DNA of 60,297 nucleotides from RGIG6374 sp045600965 (GCA_045600965.1 JAZRYW010000014.1:1-60297); one strand, 5' to 3'. Numbered from the stretch's first letter, positions 34,251-43,921 are shown. Program-made: numbers and translations. The notes: generated from the letters alone by a model not told the origin.

Positions 34251-34379
34251 AGTGTGTCAACTGCTGCTGATTGATTCCCGTGACCTTGGCGAGTGTTGCC
34301 AGCGCCTATTCATATTCCCAGTCGCCTGAAAATTCCTCGGGAATCATTTCATTATCCTCTAATGAAACATATTTTGCTC
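34251..34379 (-). pseudogene. hicB relic, copy 2, with nonsense codon
   Basis: This copy continues the 100-bp repeat (34280-34379, near-identical to 30877-30976). A TGG Trp codon of copy 1 is TAG here (WEYE-stop-ALATL), so the copy is dead. The HTH part TGINQQQLTHYASG is visible on its 3' side. Confidence 0.6.
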
Positions 34380-34452
34380 GAAAACAGAACAGAAACAGGT
34401 TCCGAGTATTGCGTATATAATGTATTCCTGCCAAGGTGGTTGGAAGTGAAGA
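34380..34452 (+). pseudogene. 3' fragment of the AAA ATPase gene
   Basis: It reads ENRTETGSEYCVYNVFLPRW and LEVKT in frame, almost identical at the DNA level to the last 70 bp of the ATPase gene at 25438-26577. No upstream part of the gene is present; the join to the hicB relic is abrupt. Confidence 0.65.
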
Positions 34453-34618
34453 CACCATTGTACGGAAGACTTGGAACTGGCAAAGGAATGGGCATCGTCC
34501 AGTAGACACACTGTCCGAGATCACCGGCGTGCCTGTCAGATAAGGGCGTAAGAGCAGAATACGATAGACACGTCAAATGCAGAAAGTCGCACCGTCAGGA
34601 ACATTCAGCGCGGCCTTC

Positions 34619-35512
34619 TTACAAAAGATTCTTCGTGACGTTCCACCTGAAGCGGAGCAGGGCGTTGCCGGCCGCCGCTTGACCAGTGATTGAGTAGAAT
34701 AGCCAGATGGCGATTGTGCCAGCCCATTTCACCAATTCAGATAATAATCTTTTCAGGTATGCACTTCCACCTGCTGTTTTTGTTCGGATACGTTCACTGG
34801 TGCCAACCCCCTGTCCTAGCTTTGAGACATATTCCAAGGTTGTCCTAGATCCCGGAATGACGTGCATAACTTCAATTCCGGGAATGTAGAAAATCTCAAA
34901 ACCATTGCGCCTGATCCGCTGGAACATATCTTTTTCCTCTCCTCCCATCAGGTTCTTGGCGCTTCTGCCAAGGTTTACATTAAAAAACCCGCAACGGTCA
35001 ATTACGGCTTTCCTGAATCCCATATTTGCTCCTATCGGGTATCCTTTTGAGAATTTGGTAAGATTGTCCCCCTTATCCAACCCCGATACCCAGGACAAGC
35101 TCCATTTGCAGAGCCAGTCCGGTTCGCTGCAGTCATCGAAGAGAGGGGTAATCTTGCCTCCGAAACAGCAAATTTCGGGATTGCTTGACAGTGCTGCTGC
35201 TATGTTGGAAAGGTAATCAGAAGCAGTGAACGCATCGTCGTCCAAAAACACCAGTATCTCCCCCTTCGCTTCGCGGATTCCGCGGTTGCGGGCGTGGGAG
35301 AGGCCCTGGTTCGGTTCCAGGAAGTAGCGGAAGGTCACCTCGGGGTATGCGGCTTTGAACCGTTCAATCTCGGCTTGGGTGCCGTCAGTGCAGTTGTTGT
35401 CTACAAGGACAATCTCGTATTCCGAACGGGGGAAATCGTTCTTTGCCAGGCTTTCAAGGACGCGGAATATATATTTCTCGCGGTTGTATGTGCAGATGAT
35501 GACGGATATCAT
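34619..35512 (-). CDS. Family 2 glycosyltransferase
   Basis: A 297-residue GT-A transferase. It has SVIICTYNREKYIFRVLESL at the N-terminus, the metal-binding LVFLDDDAFTASDYLS (DDD) near residue 92, and a GGEEKDMFQRIRRNG acceptor-region motif with ED-like acidic pair. C-terminal hydrophobic residues may associate with the membrane. It is the last gene of a minus-strand operon with the YfhO-like protein (3-bp gap) and a GT4. Confidence 0.88.
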   Translation of the reverse strand: MISVIICTYNREKYIFRVLESLAKNDFPRSEYEIVLVDNNCTDGTQAEIERFKAAYPEVTFRYFLEPNQGLSHARNRGIREAKGEILVFLDDDAFTASDYLSNIAAALSSNPEICCFGGKITPLFDDCSEPDWLCKWSLSWVSGLDKGDNLTKFSKGYPIGANMGFRKAVIDRCGFFNVNLGRSAKNLMGGEEKDMFQRIRRNGFEIFYIPGIEVMHVIPGSRTTLEYVSKLGQGVGTSERIRTKTAGGSAYLKRLLSELVKWAGTIAIWLFYSITGQAAAGNALLRFRWNVTKNLL

Positions 35513-35515
35513 AGA

Positions 35516-37963
35516 CTATGCGCGTTTCTTTCGAAGCAGCCCGTATATCCCCCTGCCTATGGCGAAGGCCGTCAGCAGATACATCAGGATTATGCATACC
35601 GTGGAGATTGCATTGCCTTTTTTCACGCTGTCGGGATCGAAAATGAAGTGGATGTTGTGTGTGCCAGCAGGCACGTTGACGGCCCTCAGGAGGTAGTTCA
35701 CGCGGTAGTGATCCACCGGCTGGCCGTCTATGCTGGCTTTCCATCCGTAGGGATAATATATTTCCGAGAATACTATGGTACCGGGTTTAGAAGTGGAATA
35801 CGTATAGTCGAGTTCCTTGGGAGTGTACTTGTTGAGGGTGACCGCCGCATCTTCGGGTATCCCGGGCTCGAAATCCGTAACAAAGGACGAGAAGGACTTG
35901 TCAAGCACGGCCTCGTGGCTGAGTTCCAATTCATTGAGGGCATCGGATTCCATATTGGCATTGTCGGCGACAACCAGCCTGTCAACGAACCAGGCGTTTC
36001 CCAGGGCGTCCGGATTCCTCTGAACCGAGGGTTGTCCGTCCGCACCGGGCACTATGATGTATCTGGCGTTCAGCATTCCTATGACAGGAAGATGCAACTG
36101 GCTGAGATGCTGGTCTATGATATCCTGATAGCGGCGCAGTTTCGCGGCGCTGTAGCCGCCGAGCGACTTGAGGTAATATGAAGTCCTGGCGTCACTGAAC
36201 GTGCTGGTGGTCAGATTCAGGACGCGGAAATGCCCGGTGTCTTCAAGAATAGCCTTCTCATAGTCAGTCTTGACGAATGTGGCCGTGCCGGTCCTGTTGG
36301 CGGCAACGAAATTGTTGTCATTGAAGTATCTCCTGTCGACGGGCCACATATCCCAGACGATGAGGACTCCAAGGGCGGTAATGAATACCCACTCCTTCAG
36401 TTTACCTTTTGCATAAAGGAAAATGCAGAATGCCGCCGCAAGAATGAACAAGGCGGAACGGAAACTGTCAGAACGCAGAGTGGAGGCTCTCTGGTCACAG
36501 ATGGCGGCATAAGCCCAGTCCGGAAGCTGTCCGGCGAAGGAGGCATCCCCGGCGGAGGTAAATGAGAACAGGGCTCCACCAAGAAGGGCGAAGAACAGAC
36601 ATATTCCGGCAGTGATTCCTCCTGAGATATACAGGCTCCTTGTCAGTTTCTCCTTTGCAACTTTGCCGTTCATTATTTCCTTCAAGGCGAGGAACCCCAG
36701 CAGGGGCATTGCGACTTCCGCCACGACAAGGATGGATGATACCGCCCTGAACTTGCTGTACAAAGGGAAATATCTGAAGAAGAACTCTGTCAGCCACAGG
36801 CAGTTGTGGCCCCAGGCAAGCGCAATCGAGAATATGGTCGCTATAAGCAGGCCCCATTTGTATGGCCCATTGACAATCATAAGGCCCAGAACGAACAGGA
36901 AGCAGATGATTGCGCCGATATAAACGTTTCCTGCCGTAAAGGGCTGGTCGCCCCAGTACATAGGAGCCGATTTGCAGAAGTCTGCGGCGTTCCTTGACGG
37001 TATGCCTTTGTCTACAAGTTCCTTGTAAAGAACGGAGTTCCTGCCTACATCAACTGAATTTGCGCCACCTTTGAATCCCGGAATCAGGAGTGTCATAGTC
37101 TCGTCTATCCCGTAACTCCACTGGGTGGCGTATTCAATGTCCAGACCTTTGGCGGGAGCCTCGCCTGTAGAGGAAACAAGGTCGGAATGGCGGCCTCTCA
37201 TAGTCTCGGACGCATATTCGGAGTTCGCAAATACGTTTGCGGAGCCTGTTCCGACACCAATCAGCATAGACAGGAAAAAGACACCTGTGGCAAGCCCGAG
37301 GTCCTTCCATTCCCTGTTCTTGATTTTGAACACAGCCTCGCATATCCAAAGCACTCCTATCAGCATACAGAAATAGTAGAACATCTGCGGGTGCGGCTTG
37401 AAGGCCAGAGCGGTAAATATCATTGTCAGAACTGCACCCGGGAAGTATTTCCTGCTGAAAACCAGTTTGAAACCTCCAATAAGAACTCCGCACAGGGCGA
37501 TGGTCGTGACCTTTGTGAAGTGTCCTGCCGGAATGATTACCAGGAAATATGAAGACAGAGTAATGGCAAACGCCCCGGCTATGCTCAGCCATTTGTTGAT
37601 GCCGAAGCATCTGAGCATCACAAAGAAGCAGATAAGATAAAGGATAAGCATCCTGGCCGGGTTGCCTTGATGTCCCGTCAGCCTGTTCAAAGGTATCATC
37701 AGTGTGTCGGAAGCATAGTGCCCTCCGCCCACCTGATAGGTGGGCATTCCGCAGAACATCGAGCCGGTCCAGAAAGTGTAGTCACCTGTATCCTGATGGA
37801 ATTGCCTTACTTCCTGCGACGCGCCGAGGTAGTTCTGAATATCCCCAGCATAGAGTTCCTCTCCCTTGAGCAGAGGGGAGCAGTAGACACAGGCCGCAAC
37901 AATGAAGATTGCAGCGGCCACAATGTATGCCCCGTACTTGCCGAATATCCTTTTTTTATCCAT
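35516..37963 (-). CDS. YfhO-like multi-spanning membrane protein
   Basis: An 815-residue inner-membrane protein with about 13-14 hydrophobic segments and large extracytoplasmic parts, including a C-terminal beta-rich domain (residues about 650-770, with YYPYGWKASIDGQPVDHYRV). This is the YfhO/GT-C-like layout found in glycosylation of teichoic acids or surface polymers. Between a GT4 and a GT2 gene, a lipid-linked sugar transfer role is plausible. Confidence 0.78.
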   Translation of the reverse strand: MDKKRIFGKYGAYIVAAAIFIVAACVYCSPLLKGEELYAGDIQNYLGASQEVRQFHQDTGDYTFWTGSMFCGMPTYQVGGGHYASDTLMIPLNRLTGHQGNPARMLILYLICFFVMLRCFGINKWLSIAGAFAITLSSYFLVIIPAGHFTKVTTIALCGVLIGGFKLVFSRKYFPGAVLTMIFTALAFKPHPQMFYYFCMLIGVLWICEAVFKIKNREWKDLGLATGVFFLSMLIGVGTGSANVFANSEYASETMRGRHSDLVSSTGEAPAKGLDIEYATQWSYGIDETMTLLIPGFKGGANSVDVGRNSVLYKELVDKGIPSRNAADFCKSAPMYWGDQPFTAGNVYIGAIICFLFVLGLMIVNGPYKWGLLIATIFSIALAWGHNCLWLTEFFFRYFPLYSKFRAVSSILVVAEVAMPLLGFLALKEIMNGKVAKEKLTRSLYISGGITAGICLFFALLGGALFSFTSAGDASFAGQLPDWAYAAICDQRASTLRSDSFRSALFILAAAFCIFLYAKGKLKEWVFITALGVLIVWDMWPVDRRYFNDNNFVAANRTGTATFVKTDYEKAILEDTGHFRVLNLTTSTFSDARTSYYLKSLGGYSAAKLRRYQDIIDQHLSQLHLPVIGMLNARYIIVPGADGQPSVQRNPDALGNAWFVDRLVVADNANMESDALNELELSHEAVLDKSFSSFVTDFEPGIPEDAAVTLNKYTPKELDYTYSTSKPGTIVFSEIYYPYGWKASIDGQPVDHYRVNYLLRAVNVPAGTHNIHFIFDPDSVKKGNAISTVCIILMYLLTAFAIGRGIYGLLRKKRA

Positions 37964-37974
37964 AATACAATTAT

Positions 37975-39081
37975 CTAGTTGATGCTCAATATTTTGTCTG
38001 CAAAAGTGTTCCAGGAGTATTTTTTCTTCTCTTCCCTTAACCCTTCGGTGAAGTCCTTGGTTTCGGCAAGGAACCTTTCTATTCCGCGGGCCACGCCTTC
38101 CGCCGACGGACTGACGGTGTAACCGGCTTTCCCATCCGGGACGATTTCGGAAAGTCCTCCGACTTCGGTCACCAGCATCGGCTTCTCGAAATGATATGCA
38201 ATCTGGGTGATTCCGCTCTGAGTCGCGCTCTTGTAAGGCTGCACGACAAGGTCAGCGGCGCAGAAGTAATATTTCACCTGGCTGTCGGGTACAAAGTCGG
38301 TCCTCCATACAACTTCGTCATCGATTCCAAGACTTTCGGCAAGAGAATGGTATTTTTGAGGGTCAGAGTAGAATTCTCCCGCTACAACAAGGGCGACATT
38401 GCTCCTGTCCTTTATGGAAGCAAAAGCTTCGAGCAGCCAGTCAAGGCCCTTGTAGTCGCGTATCAGACCGAAACTCAGCAGTATCTTGCGTTTCGGGTCA
38501 ATCCCCAGACAGGCGCAGGCCTCGTCTTTCGTAACAGATTCGCCGAAATTGTCATATACCGGATGGGGGCAGCGCGTCAGCGGCTTGCCGGGAGCGAAGC
38601 GGTGTATATCCTGCTCGACTGATTCAGAAAGCGTAATAAAACTGTCAGCGCCTGCACAGAAGTATTTTGCAAAAAGTCTGTCACCCGGTCTGTGCTCGTG
38701 GGGGACAAGATTGTGAACCAAACCGGCCACGCGTGTGCGGCTCAACCTTGCAACGGTTCCCAGAGAGGGCGCCATATAAGGGAGCCAGAAGGCCACGATA
38801 ATAAGGTCGGCCTTCCTGTGCCGCAGTTCCAGCCCGGTCTTTATCCAGTTCAGCGGATTCATCGAATGGAGCTTTCTGCTGATGTTCAGCCCTTCAGGCG
38901 CCGGATCGGGTGAGAACTGGGTCTTTCCCGGGAAAAGGAACGAAGGATACTGGACGCGATAGGTGACAATCTCAACTTCGTGACCCTTTGCAATGAATTC
39001 CCTTGCAAGGCGTTCGTTGAACGCCGCTATTCCTCCCCTGTAGGGATAGGCCGGACCTAAAATGATGATTTTCCGTTGCAT
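37975..39081 (-). CDS. Family 4 glycosyltransferase
   Basis: A 368-residue GT-B enzyme. PAYPYRGGIAAFNERLAREF is the N-terminal acceptor region. The C-terminal donor site reads LLSFGLIRDYKGLDWLLEAF and YKSATQSGITQIAYHFEKPM, with the E-x7-E region as SGITQIAYHFEKP. The start at 39081 follows a TATTTTTG box by 4 bp (nearly leaderless). It is the first gene of the GT4/YfhO/GT2 operon, and a convergent relationship does not apply: the receptor gene upstream runs the same way and ends in a terminator at 39121-39153. Confidence 0.87.
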   Translation of the reverse strand: MQRKIIILGPAYPYRGGIAAFNERLAREFIAKGHEVEIVTYRVQYPSFLFPGKTQFSPDPAPEGLNISRKLHSMNPLNWIKTGLELRHRKADLIIVAFWLPYMAPSLGTVARLSRTRVAGLVHNLVPHEHRPGDRLFAKYFCAGADSFITLSESVEQDIHRFAPGKPLTRCPHPVYDNFGESVTKDEACACLGIDPKRKILLSFGLIRDYKGLDWLLEAFASIKDRSNVALVVAGEFYSDPQKYHSLAESLGIDDEVVWRTDFVPDSQVKYYFCAADLVVQPYKSATQSGITQIAYHFEKPMLVTEVGGLSEIVPDGKAGYTVSPSAEGVARGIERFLAETKDFTEGLREEKKKYSWNTFADKILSIN

Positions 39082-39085
39082 TTGA

Positions 39086-39093
39086 CAAAAATA
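39086..39093 (-). promoter_or_regulatory. -7 box of the GT4/YfhO/GT2 operon
   Basis: TATTTTTG on the minus strand, 4 bp before the ATG at 39081. Confidence 0.55.
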
Positions 39094-39119
39094 GCAATAA
39101 TCTCTGACAATATGCATCA

Positions 39120-39153
39120 AGAAAAGAAGGCTGACCGCAATGGCCAGCCTTCT
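39120..39153 (-). terminator. Terminator of the TonB receptor gene
   Basis: AGAAGGCTG and CAGCCTTCT pair around GCCATTGCGGT, followed on the minus strand by TTTTC. Confidence 0.75.
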
Positions 39154-39175
39154 GTAGTTTATATGAACCCTACGG

Positions 39176-42100
39176 TTAGTTGAAGTAGTACTTCAGACCG
39201 AAGAGGAGCTGCCAGCATTCTGCAGGGTTGGTGCTGTGCTTGGTCCAGGTTTCGGTGGGATAAGCGCCGTCAACCTTGTTCATTGAGAACACGGGCTTGT
39301 TGTCAGCGCCTACGCTGTCATACTTGAGGATGTTGATCACGGATGCTGAAGAAGTGTTGTAGCAGGACCATCTGCTGACACCCCAGCTGCTGTTGAACAT
39401 ATTGCCTATGTTCTCGATGCTGAAGCTGAGTTCGAAGTTGTGGGTCTGGCCACCTGCCTTGATGGAGAAGTCTTCGGCGATACGTGCATCGAATCTGTGT
39501 ACGAAGGGAGCGAATGCGGAGTTTGCTTCTGCATACTGTCCTTTGTGCCTGCTGAGATACTTGTCCTGTTCAACGAAGCTCCAGAAAGCGTCACGGTCAG
39601 CCTGGGTTGTGAAAGCGATTTCATCCTTGCTTGCAGGGATGTAGATCATATCGGCTGTAATACCGTCACCGTTCATATCGTTAGAGTAGACGTAGCTGTA
39701 GCCCATCGGTGAGTATGCGGTGTAGTAGAGGTTGAGGTGAAGACCGTGGCTCTGGTCGAATACGGGGAGGAAGTAGCTGATGTTAGCCATAACCTTGTCA
39801 GGAACCACATACTGTGAATTCTGAAGAGTGGCGAGGTTTGCACCGTTGACAGTCATAAGGCCCACGTATGCTGAAGATGCGTCGGAACCGGGCATACCGG
39901 AGATCTCCTTTGAAACGGTGTGGGTGTATGCTGCCATAATGTCGAGGTTGCGTACAGGGGTTGCCTTTGCAGTGATGTTGGCAATCCAGCCGTAACCTTC
40001 GCTGGTGTTGGTCAGGACATATGCGGTTGATGAACCGTACTTCCAGTCGCCGAGCGCGCGGTAGTTGACGCGGTTGTCAGCGCCTGCGAAAGTTGCGCCG
40101 TTGCTCAGGACGTCATCCTTGATGTTCCAGTCCATAAGCCTTACGCCGTGGAGGGTCTTGTTGAAGATGCCTTCTGCACTGAGTGTGAAGGGGAATTCGG
40201 TGGGAAGCTGCCAGTCGAAAGCGATGGAAGTTTTCCATACCTGGGGCATCTTGAATGCGTGGTCAACACCGTTGATGGTGCTGGTCAGGTTACCGTCGGC
40301 TTCGGATATCTCCCTCTTGAGACCGAGGATTTCCTTTGCCTTGTTGATATCGGTGGTTATCTTGCCGCCAGCCATAAGCTTGTCGAGAGCAGCGGCAACT
40401 TCGTCGCTGTAGACAACCTGACCGCCCTCGAGGGTTGCGGAGTACTTGGCCTGGTTCAGGATCATACCTGAGTTGGTGGGCATATTGGTGAAGAATACCA
40501 GAGGGAGACGGCCCTGGAACATACCGGTACCGCCGCGGATAACGAAGCTCTTGTCACCGTTCACATCCCAGTTGAAGCCGATACGGGGGTTGATCTGAAG
40601 GGATGCTGCGGGCCAGTGACCGGTGTCGACGGAACGGCCGCCCATATCGTAGTTCTTTATGGCTGCGTTGGTGGTCAGGTCTTTGTCGTCATAACCCATA
40701 TAGTCGAGACGGACACCGTAGGTGAGCTTGAAGTCCTTGGTGATGTTCCAGTCATCCTGTGCGTAGAGGGCTGCCTGGTTGTAGTTGATACGTGCGGTCT
40801 CGGGAGAGTTGTCGTATGCGTAATAGAGGACGTAGCTCAAGGGACGGTTGCCCTGGAGGAAGTCGTCTACGCTTGCGAAACGGTAATAACCTGTACCGTT
40901 GCGGATATATGAGTTGTCAGCGAACTGGTGTTCGTAGTTGGCGCCGAAGGTGAGCTTGTGCGAACCTGCATAGAGGGTGAAGTTGTCGGTGATGTTGAGC
41001 ACCTTGTTGGTCACACCGTTCTTGTAGGTGAAGAGTTCGTAACCGAATGAGGTTGCGGGGATGAAGGAACCGGTTGAGAGACCGGATTTGCCGTCCATAA
41101 GGTCGACGTGGGGGAATATGTCAGAGTTGGAACCGCGCTGGTCGTTGATGAACGAGTAGGTGGCGATGATCTGGTTCGAAGCCTTGTCGCTGAAGCGGCT
41201 GTTGAGTTCGGCTGCGAACGAAGTCACATTGTTCTGCTGGCTGTACATATTGTTGGCGAAGGGCTGTGCCTGAGTTGAAGCGCGGTTGTAACCCTTGTTG
41301 CGGAAGTTGTCGTCGCAGGAGTTTGCGTTAGGGGCATACCAGGTCTTGTTCTGGGTGTTGTTGAAGCGGAAGGAGAGCTTGTTGGCGTTGTTGATGTTCC
41401 AGTCGATGCGGGCGAGTATCTTGGTGTTTGAAGTACCGCCGGGGAAATCGGTGTATGAACCTGCATCATAGCCGTAATCGTTCTTCAGCTTGTTCTGGAC
41501 GGCAATGAGCTGGTCTTCGGTTACACCCTTGCCGATGCCGTTGGTGGTGACAGCCTGTCCGGGCTGGTCGTTGAACTCGAAGTTGGCGAAGAAGAAGAGT
41601 TTGTTCTTGATGATGGGACCGCCGATGGTTGCACCGATGGTTCTTACGAGTTCATCGGGACGCTGGCCGAGGTCTTCGCCGAATATCTTGTTGCCACGGA
41701 GATTTTCATCGTGGTAGTATCCGTAAACGGTGCCGCGGAAGGTGTTGGTACCTGACTTTGTGATGGCGTTGATACCGCCGCCCACGAAGTTGGACTGACG
41801 TACGTCATAGGGAGCGACAACGAGCTGAACCTCTTCGATTGCATCGAGGGAGATAGGAGTGCCGCCGCCGGGGAGGCTTGAACTCAGACCGAAGTTGTTG
41901 TTGAAGTTCGCGCCGTCGACCGTGAAGTTGGTTGAACGGCCGTCACCGCCTGCGAAGCTCATACCGTTTGCATAGGGAGAGAGTTTCGTCAGGGCGGAGA
42001 TGCTTCTGTCAGCGTTGGGGAGATTCATCATCTCGCTGTTGGAAACGTTGGTTGAAGCACCGGTCTTCTCAGTGGCGAACTTGGAGTTCCTGGTTGCCAC

Positions 42101-42463
42101 GAAAACAACTTCGTCAAGCATTTCGGATGCTTCCTTGAGCTGGGCGTTCTGAACAAAAGTTTCACCCAAAGGGAGGGTCACGTCAGTGTAGGTGATGGTT
42201 TGGTAGCCCATAAGCTGAACGGAAATCTCATAGGGGCCGCCGGGACGCATACCCTGGATGGCATAACGTCCTTCTGCATTGGAGACTGCGTAGTACTGTG
42301 TGCCTGAAGGAGTGTGGGTTGCAATGACGGTTGCGCCTATAATCACGTCCTGGGCATCAGAAATCTGACCGCTGAGCGAGGAAGTCGTGAACTGAGCGAA
42401 CGAAGTCGCTGCCACGAACATCGCAATGGCGGAGAGAACGAGTTTTTTGAAAGATTTGATCAT
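39176..42463 (-). CDS. Oar-like TonB-dependent outer-membrane receptor
   Basis: A 1095-residue outer-membrane protein: signal peptide (residues 1-23), a carboxypeptidase-regulatory-like domain (about 28-110, GATVIATHTPSGTQYYAVSN), a plug (about 120-240, VDGANFNNNFG) and a large beta-barrel ending in WQLLFGLKYYFN. There is no SusD-like neighbour, so it belongs to the Oar-like group rather than SusC. The ligand is unknown. Its leader contains a short ORF and an intrinsic terminator upstream of the start codon, pointing to attenuation control. Confidence 0.9.
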   Translation of the reverse strand: MIKSFKKLVLSAIAMFVAATSFAQFTTSSLSGQISDAQDVIIGATVIATHTPSGTQYYAVSNAEGRYAIQGMRPGGPYEISVQLMGYQTITYTDVTLPLGETFVQNAQLKEASEMLDEVVFVATRNSKFATEKTGASTNVSNSEMMNLPNADRSISALTKLSPYANGMSFAGGDGRSTNFTVDGANFNNNFGLSSSLPGGGTPISLDAIEEVQLVVAPYDVRQSNFVGGGINAITKSGTNTFRGTVYGYYHDENLRGNKIFGEDLGQRPDELVRTIGATIGGPIIKNKLFFFANFEFNDQPGQAVTTNGIGKGVTEDQLIAVQNKLKNDYGYDAGSYTDFPGGTSNTKILARIDWNINNANKLSFRFNNTQNKTWYAPNANSCDDNFRNKGYNRASTQAQPFANNMYSQQNNVTSFAAELNSRFSDKASNQIIATYSFINDQRGSNSDIFPHVDLMDGKSGLSTGSFIPATSFGYELFTYKNGVTNKVLNITDNFTLYAGSHKLTFGANYEHQFADNSYIRNGTGYYRFASVDDFLQGNRPLSYVLYYAYDNSPETARINYNQAALYAQDDWNITKDFKLTYGVRLDYMGYDDKDLTTNAAIKNYDMGGRSVDTGHWPAASLQINPRIGFNWDVNGDKSFVIRGGTGMFQGRLPLVFFTNMPTNSGMILNQAKYSATLEGGQVVYSDEVAAALDKLMAGGKITTDINKAKEILGLKREISEADGNLTSTINGVDHAFKMPQVWKTSIAFDWQLPTEFPFTLSAEGIFNKTLHGVRLMDWNIKDDVLSNGATFAGADNRVNYRALGDWKYGSSTAYVLTNTSEGYGWIANITAKATPVRNLDIMAAYTHTVSKEISGMPGSDASSAYVGLMTVNGANLATLQNSQYVVPDKVMANISYFLPVFDQSHGLHLNLYYTAYSPMGYSYVYSNDMNGDGITADMIYIPASKDEIAFTTQADRDAFWSFVEQDKYLSRHKGQYAEANSAFAPFVHRFDARIAEDFSIKAGGQTHNFELSFSIENIGNMFNSSWGVSRWSCYNTSSASVINILKYDSVGADNKPVFSMNKVDGAYPTETWTKHSTNPAECWQLLFGLKYYFN

Positions 42464-42490
42464 AGTGTTTTATTGGTTAAAATTGTTTTC

Positions 42491-42527
42491 AAAAAAGCGC
42501 GCGGCTGCACTTTGAGCGTAGCCGCGC
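42491..42527 (-). terminator. Terminator/attenuator in the receptor leader
   Basis: GCGCGGCT and AGCCGCGC form a GC-only stem around a 13-base loop (42499-42527). Six T residues follow on the minus strand (42491-42496). It lies between the -7 box at 42618-42625 and the receptor ATG at 42463, so transcription from that promoter must pass it. Confidence 0.7.
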
Positions 42528-42532
42528 CTGTA

Positions 42533-42595
42533 TTATATGATGCATTCTGCCATAAACGACGACATTAAGTAGTGGTGGTTATAGAACAATGCCAT
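42533..42595 (-). CDS. 20-residue leader peptide ORF
   Basis: The reading frame MALFYNHHYLMSSFMAECII starts about 16 nt after the predicted transcription start and stops 5 nt before the terminator stem. This is the layout of ribosome-sensing attenuators. The peptide is rich in aromatic, His and Met codons. It could be chance, as only position and composition support it. Confidence 0.4.
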   Translation of the reverse strand: MALFYNHHYLMSSFMAECII

Positions 42596-42617
42596 TCCTT
42601 GCTTCGCAAATACGGTG

Positions 42618-42625
42618 CAAAGATA
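42618..42625 (-). promoter_or_regulatory. -7 box of the receptor gene
   Basis: TATCTTTG on the minus strand, 155 bp before the receptor ATG, leaving a long leader. Confidence 0.6.
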
Positions 42626-42655
42626 GATTAATTTTTGAAAAATCCATTTATTTAC

Positions 42656-43921
42656 TTATTTTTTTAAAGTGTCTTCCGGCCGGCGGCTGCTGAAATGCTT
42701 CCTTATGCTTTCGACTGCGTCCAGTTTTTCCCAGCCGAAGAACTGGATGCCGTCTTTTACGTAGGGCTCACGGCCGAAGTGGCCGTAGGAAGCCGTGGGA
42801 AGGTAGATAGGATTCTTGAGACCGAACCTTTCGATTATCGAAGCCGGCCTGAGGTCGAATTCCTCCGAGATGTACCGGGCTATTTCGGCATCGCTGACAG
42901 CGCAGCGGCAGGTGCCGTAGGTGTTCACGAATATGCTTACCGGACGGGCAACGCCTATTGCATAGGACACCTGGATGAGCATCTGCTCCGCAACGCCTGC
43001 AGCCACCATATTCTTCGCGATGTGGCGTGCCGCATAAGCCGCGCTACGGTCAACCTTGGAGGGGTCCTTTCCGCTGAATGCCCCGCCGCCGTGCGCGCCT
43101 CTTCCGCCGTAGGTGTCCACGATTATCTTGCGCCCGGTCAGTCCGGTATCCCCGTGAGGGCCGCCGATGACGAACTTCCCGGTGGGGTTGACATAGAGCC
43201 TGTCCGCTTCGAAGTCTTCGAAGAGACCCGCCGCCTCGGGACCCATCACTTCCCTGACGCGGGGAATGAGTATCTCCCTGACATCCCTGCGTATGGTCTG
43301 CTGCATAAGGACGTCATCCGGATCGAATTCATCGTGCTGGGTGGAGATGACTATGGTGTGTATGCGTACGGGATGGTTGTCCCCGTCATATTCAACCGTG
43401 TACTGGCTCTTGGCATCCGGGCGGAGGTAGGTCATCACCTTTCCCTCCCTGCGTATGGCCGCCAGCTGCTCCAGCGTGCGGTGGGCCAGGACAAGGGGCA
43501 GAGGCATATACTGGGGAGTCTCGTTGCAGGCGTATCCGAACATCATACCCTGGTCTCCGGCACCCTGGTCCCCGAGGCCCTTTTCCTGCTGTGACACGCC
43601 GCGGTTGATGTCTGGTGACTGCTCGTGTATTGCGGACAGCACGGCGCAGGAGTTGCTGTCGAACATATATTCGCCCTTTGTGTATCCTATCCTGCGTATC
43701 GTGTCGCGGGCAATCTGCTGTATGTCCACATAACCTTCGGTTGTGACCTCACCTCCGACTACAACCAGCCCGGTGCTCACGAATGTCTCGCAGGCCACCT
43801 TGGAGTTGCTGTCCTTGCGGAGGAACTCGTCCAGTATGGCATCCGATATCTGGTCGGCGACCTTGTCGGGATGGCCTTCAGAAACGGATTCCGATGTAAA
43901 CAGATAATTCATCTCATTCAA
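42656..43921 (-). CDS. metK: S-adenosylmethionine synthetase
   Basis: A 421-residue enzyme that makes S-adenosylmethionine from methionine and ATP. It has SESVSEGHPDKVADQISDAI at the N-terminus, the GAGDQGMMFGYA hexapeptide-type motif, FVIGGPHGDTGLTGRK and the P-loop-like GGGAFSGKDPSKVDRS. Start could be MNEMNY or the inner Met of MNYLF three residues later. It overlaps the end of the small lipoprotein gene by 8 bp, in a run with mutS2 and cdaA. Confidence 0.95.
   Translation of the reverse strand: MNEMNYLFTSESVSEGHPDKVADQISDAILDEFLRKDSNSKVACETFVSTGLVVVGGEVTTEGYVDIQQIARDTIRRIGYTKGEYMFDSNSCAVLSAIHEQSPDINRGVSQQEKGLGDQGAGDQGMMFGYACNETPQYMPLPLVLAHRTLEQLAAIRREGKVMTYLRPDAKSQYTVEYDGDNHPVRIHTIVISTQHDEFDPDDVLMQQTIRRDVREILIPRVREVMGPEAAGLFEDFEADRLYVNPTGKFVIGGPHGDTGLTGRKIIVDTYGGRGAHGGGAFSGKDPSKVDRSAAYAARHIAKNMVAAGVAEQMLIQVSYAIGVARPVSIFVNTYGTCRCAVSDAEIARYISEEFDLRPASIIERFGLKNPIYLPTASYGHFGREPYVKDGIQFFGWEKLDAVESIRKHFSSRRPEDTLKK

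Noticed and set aside
39176..42463. SusC/SusD polysaccharide utilisation pair
   Set aside because: No SusD-like lipoprotein follows and the receptor has the Oar-like layout.
42695..43594. 299-residue plus-strand ORF
   Set aside because: It is the antisense shadow of metK.
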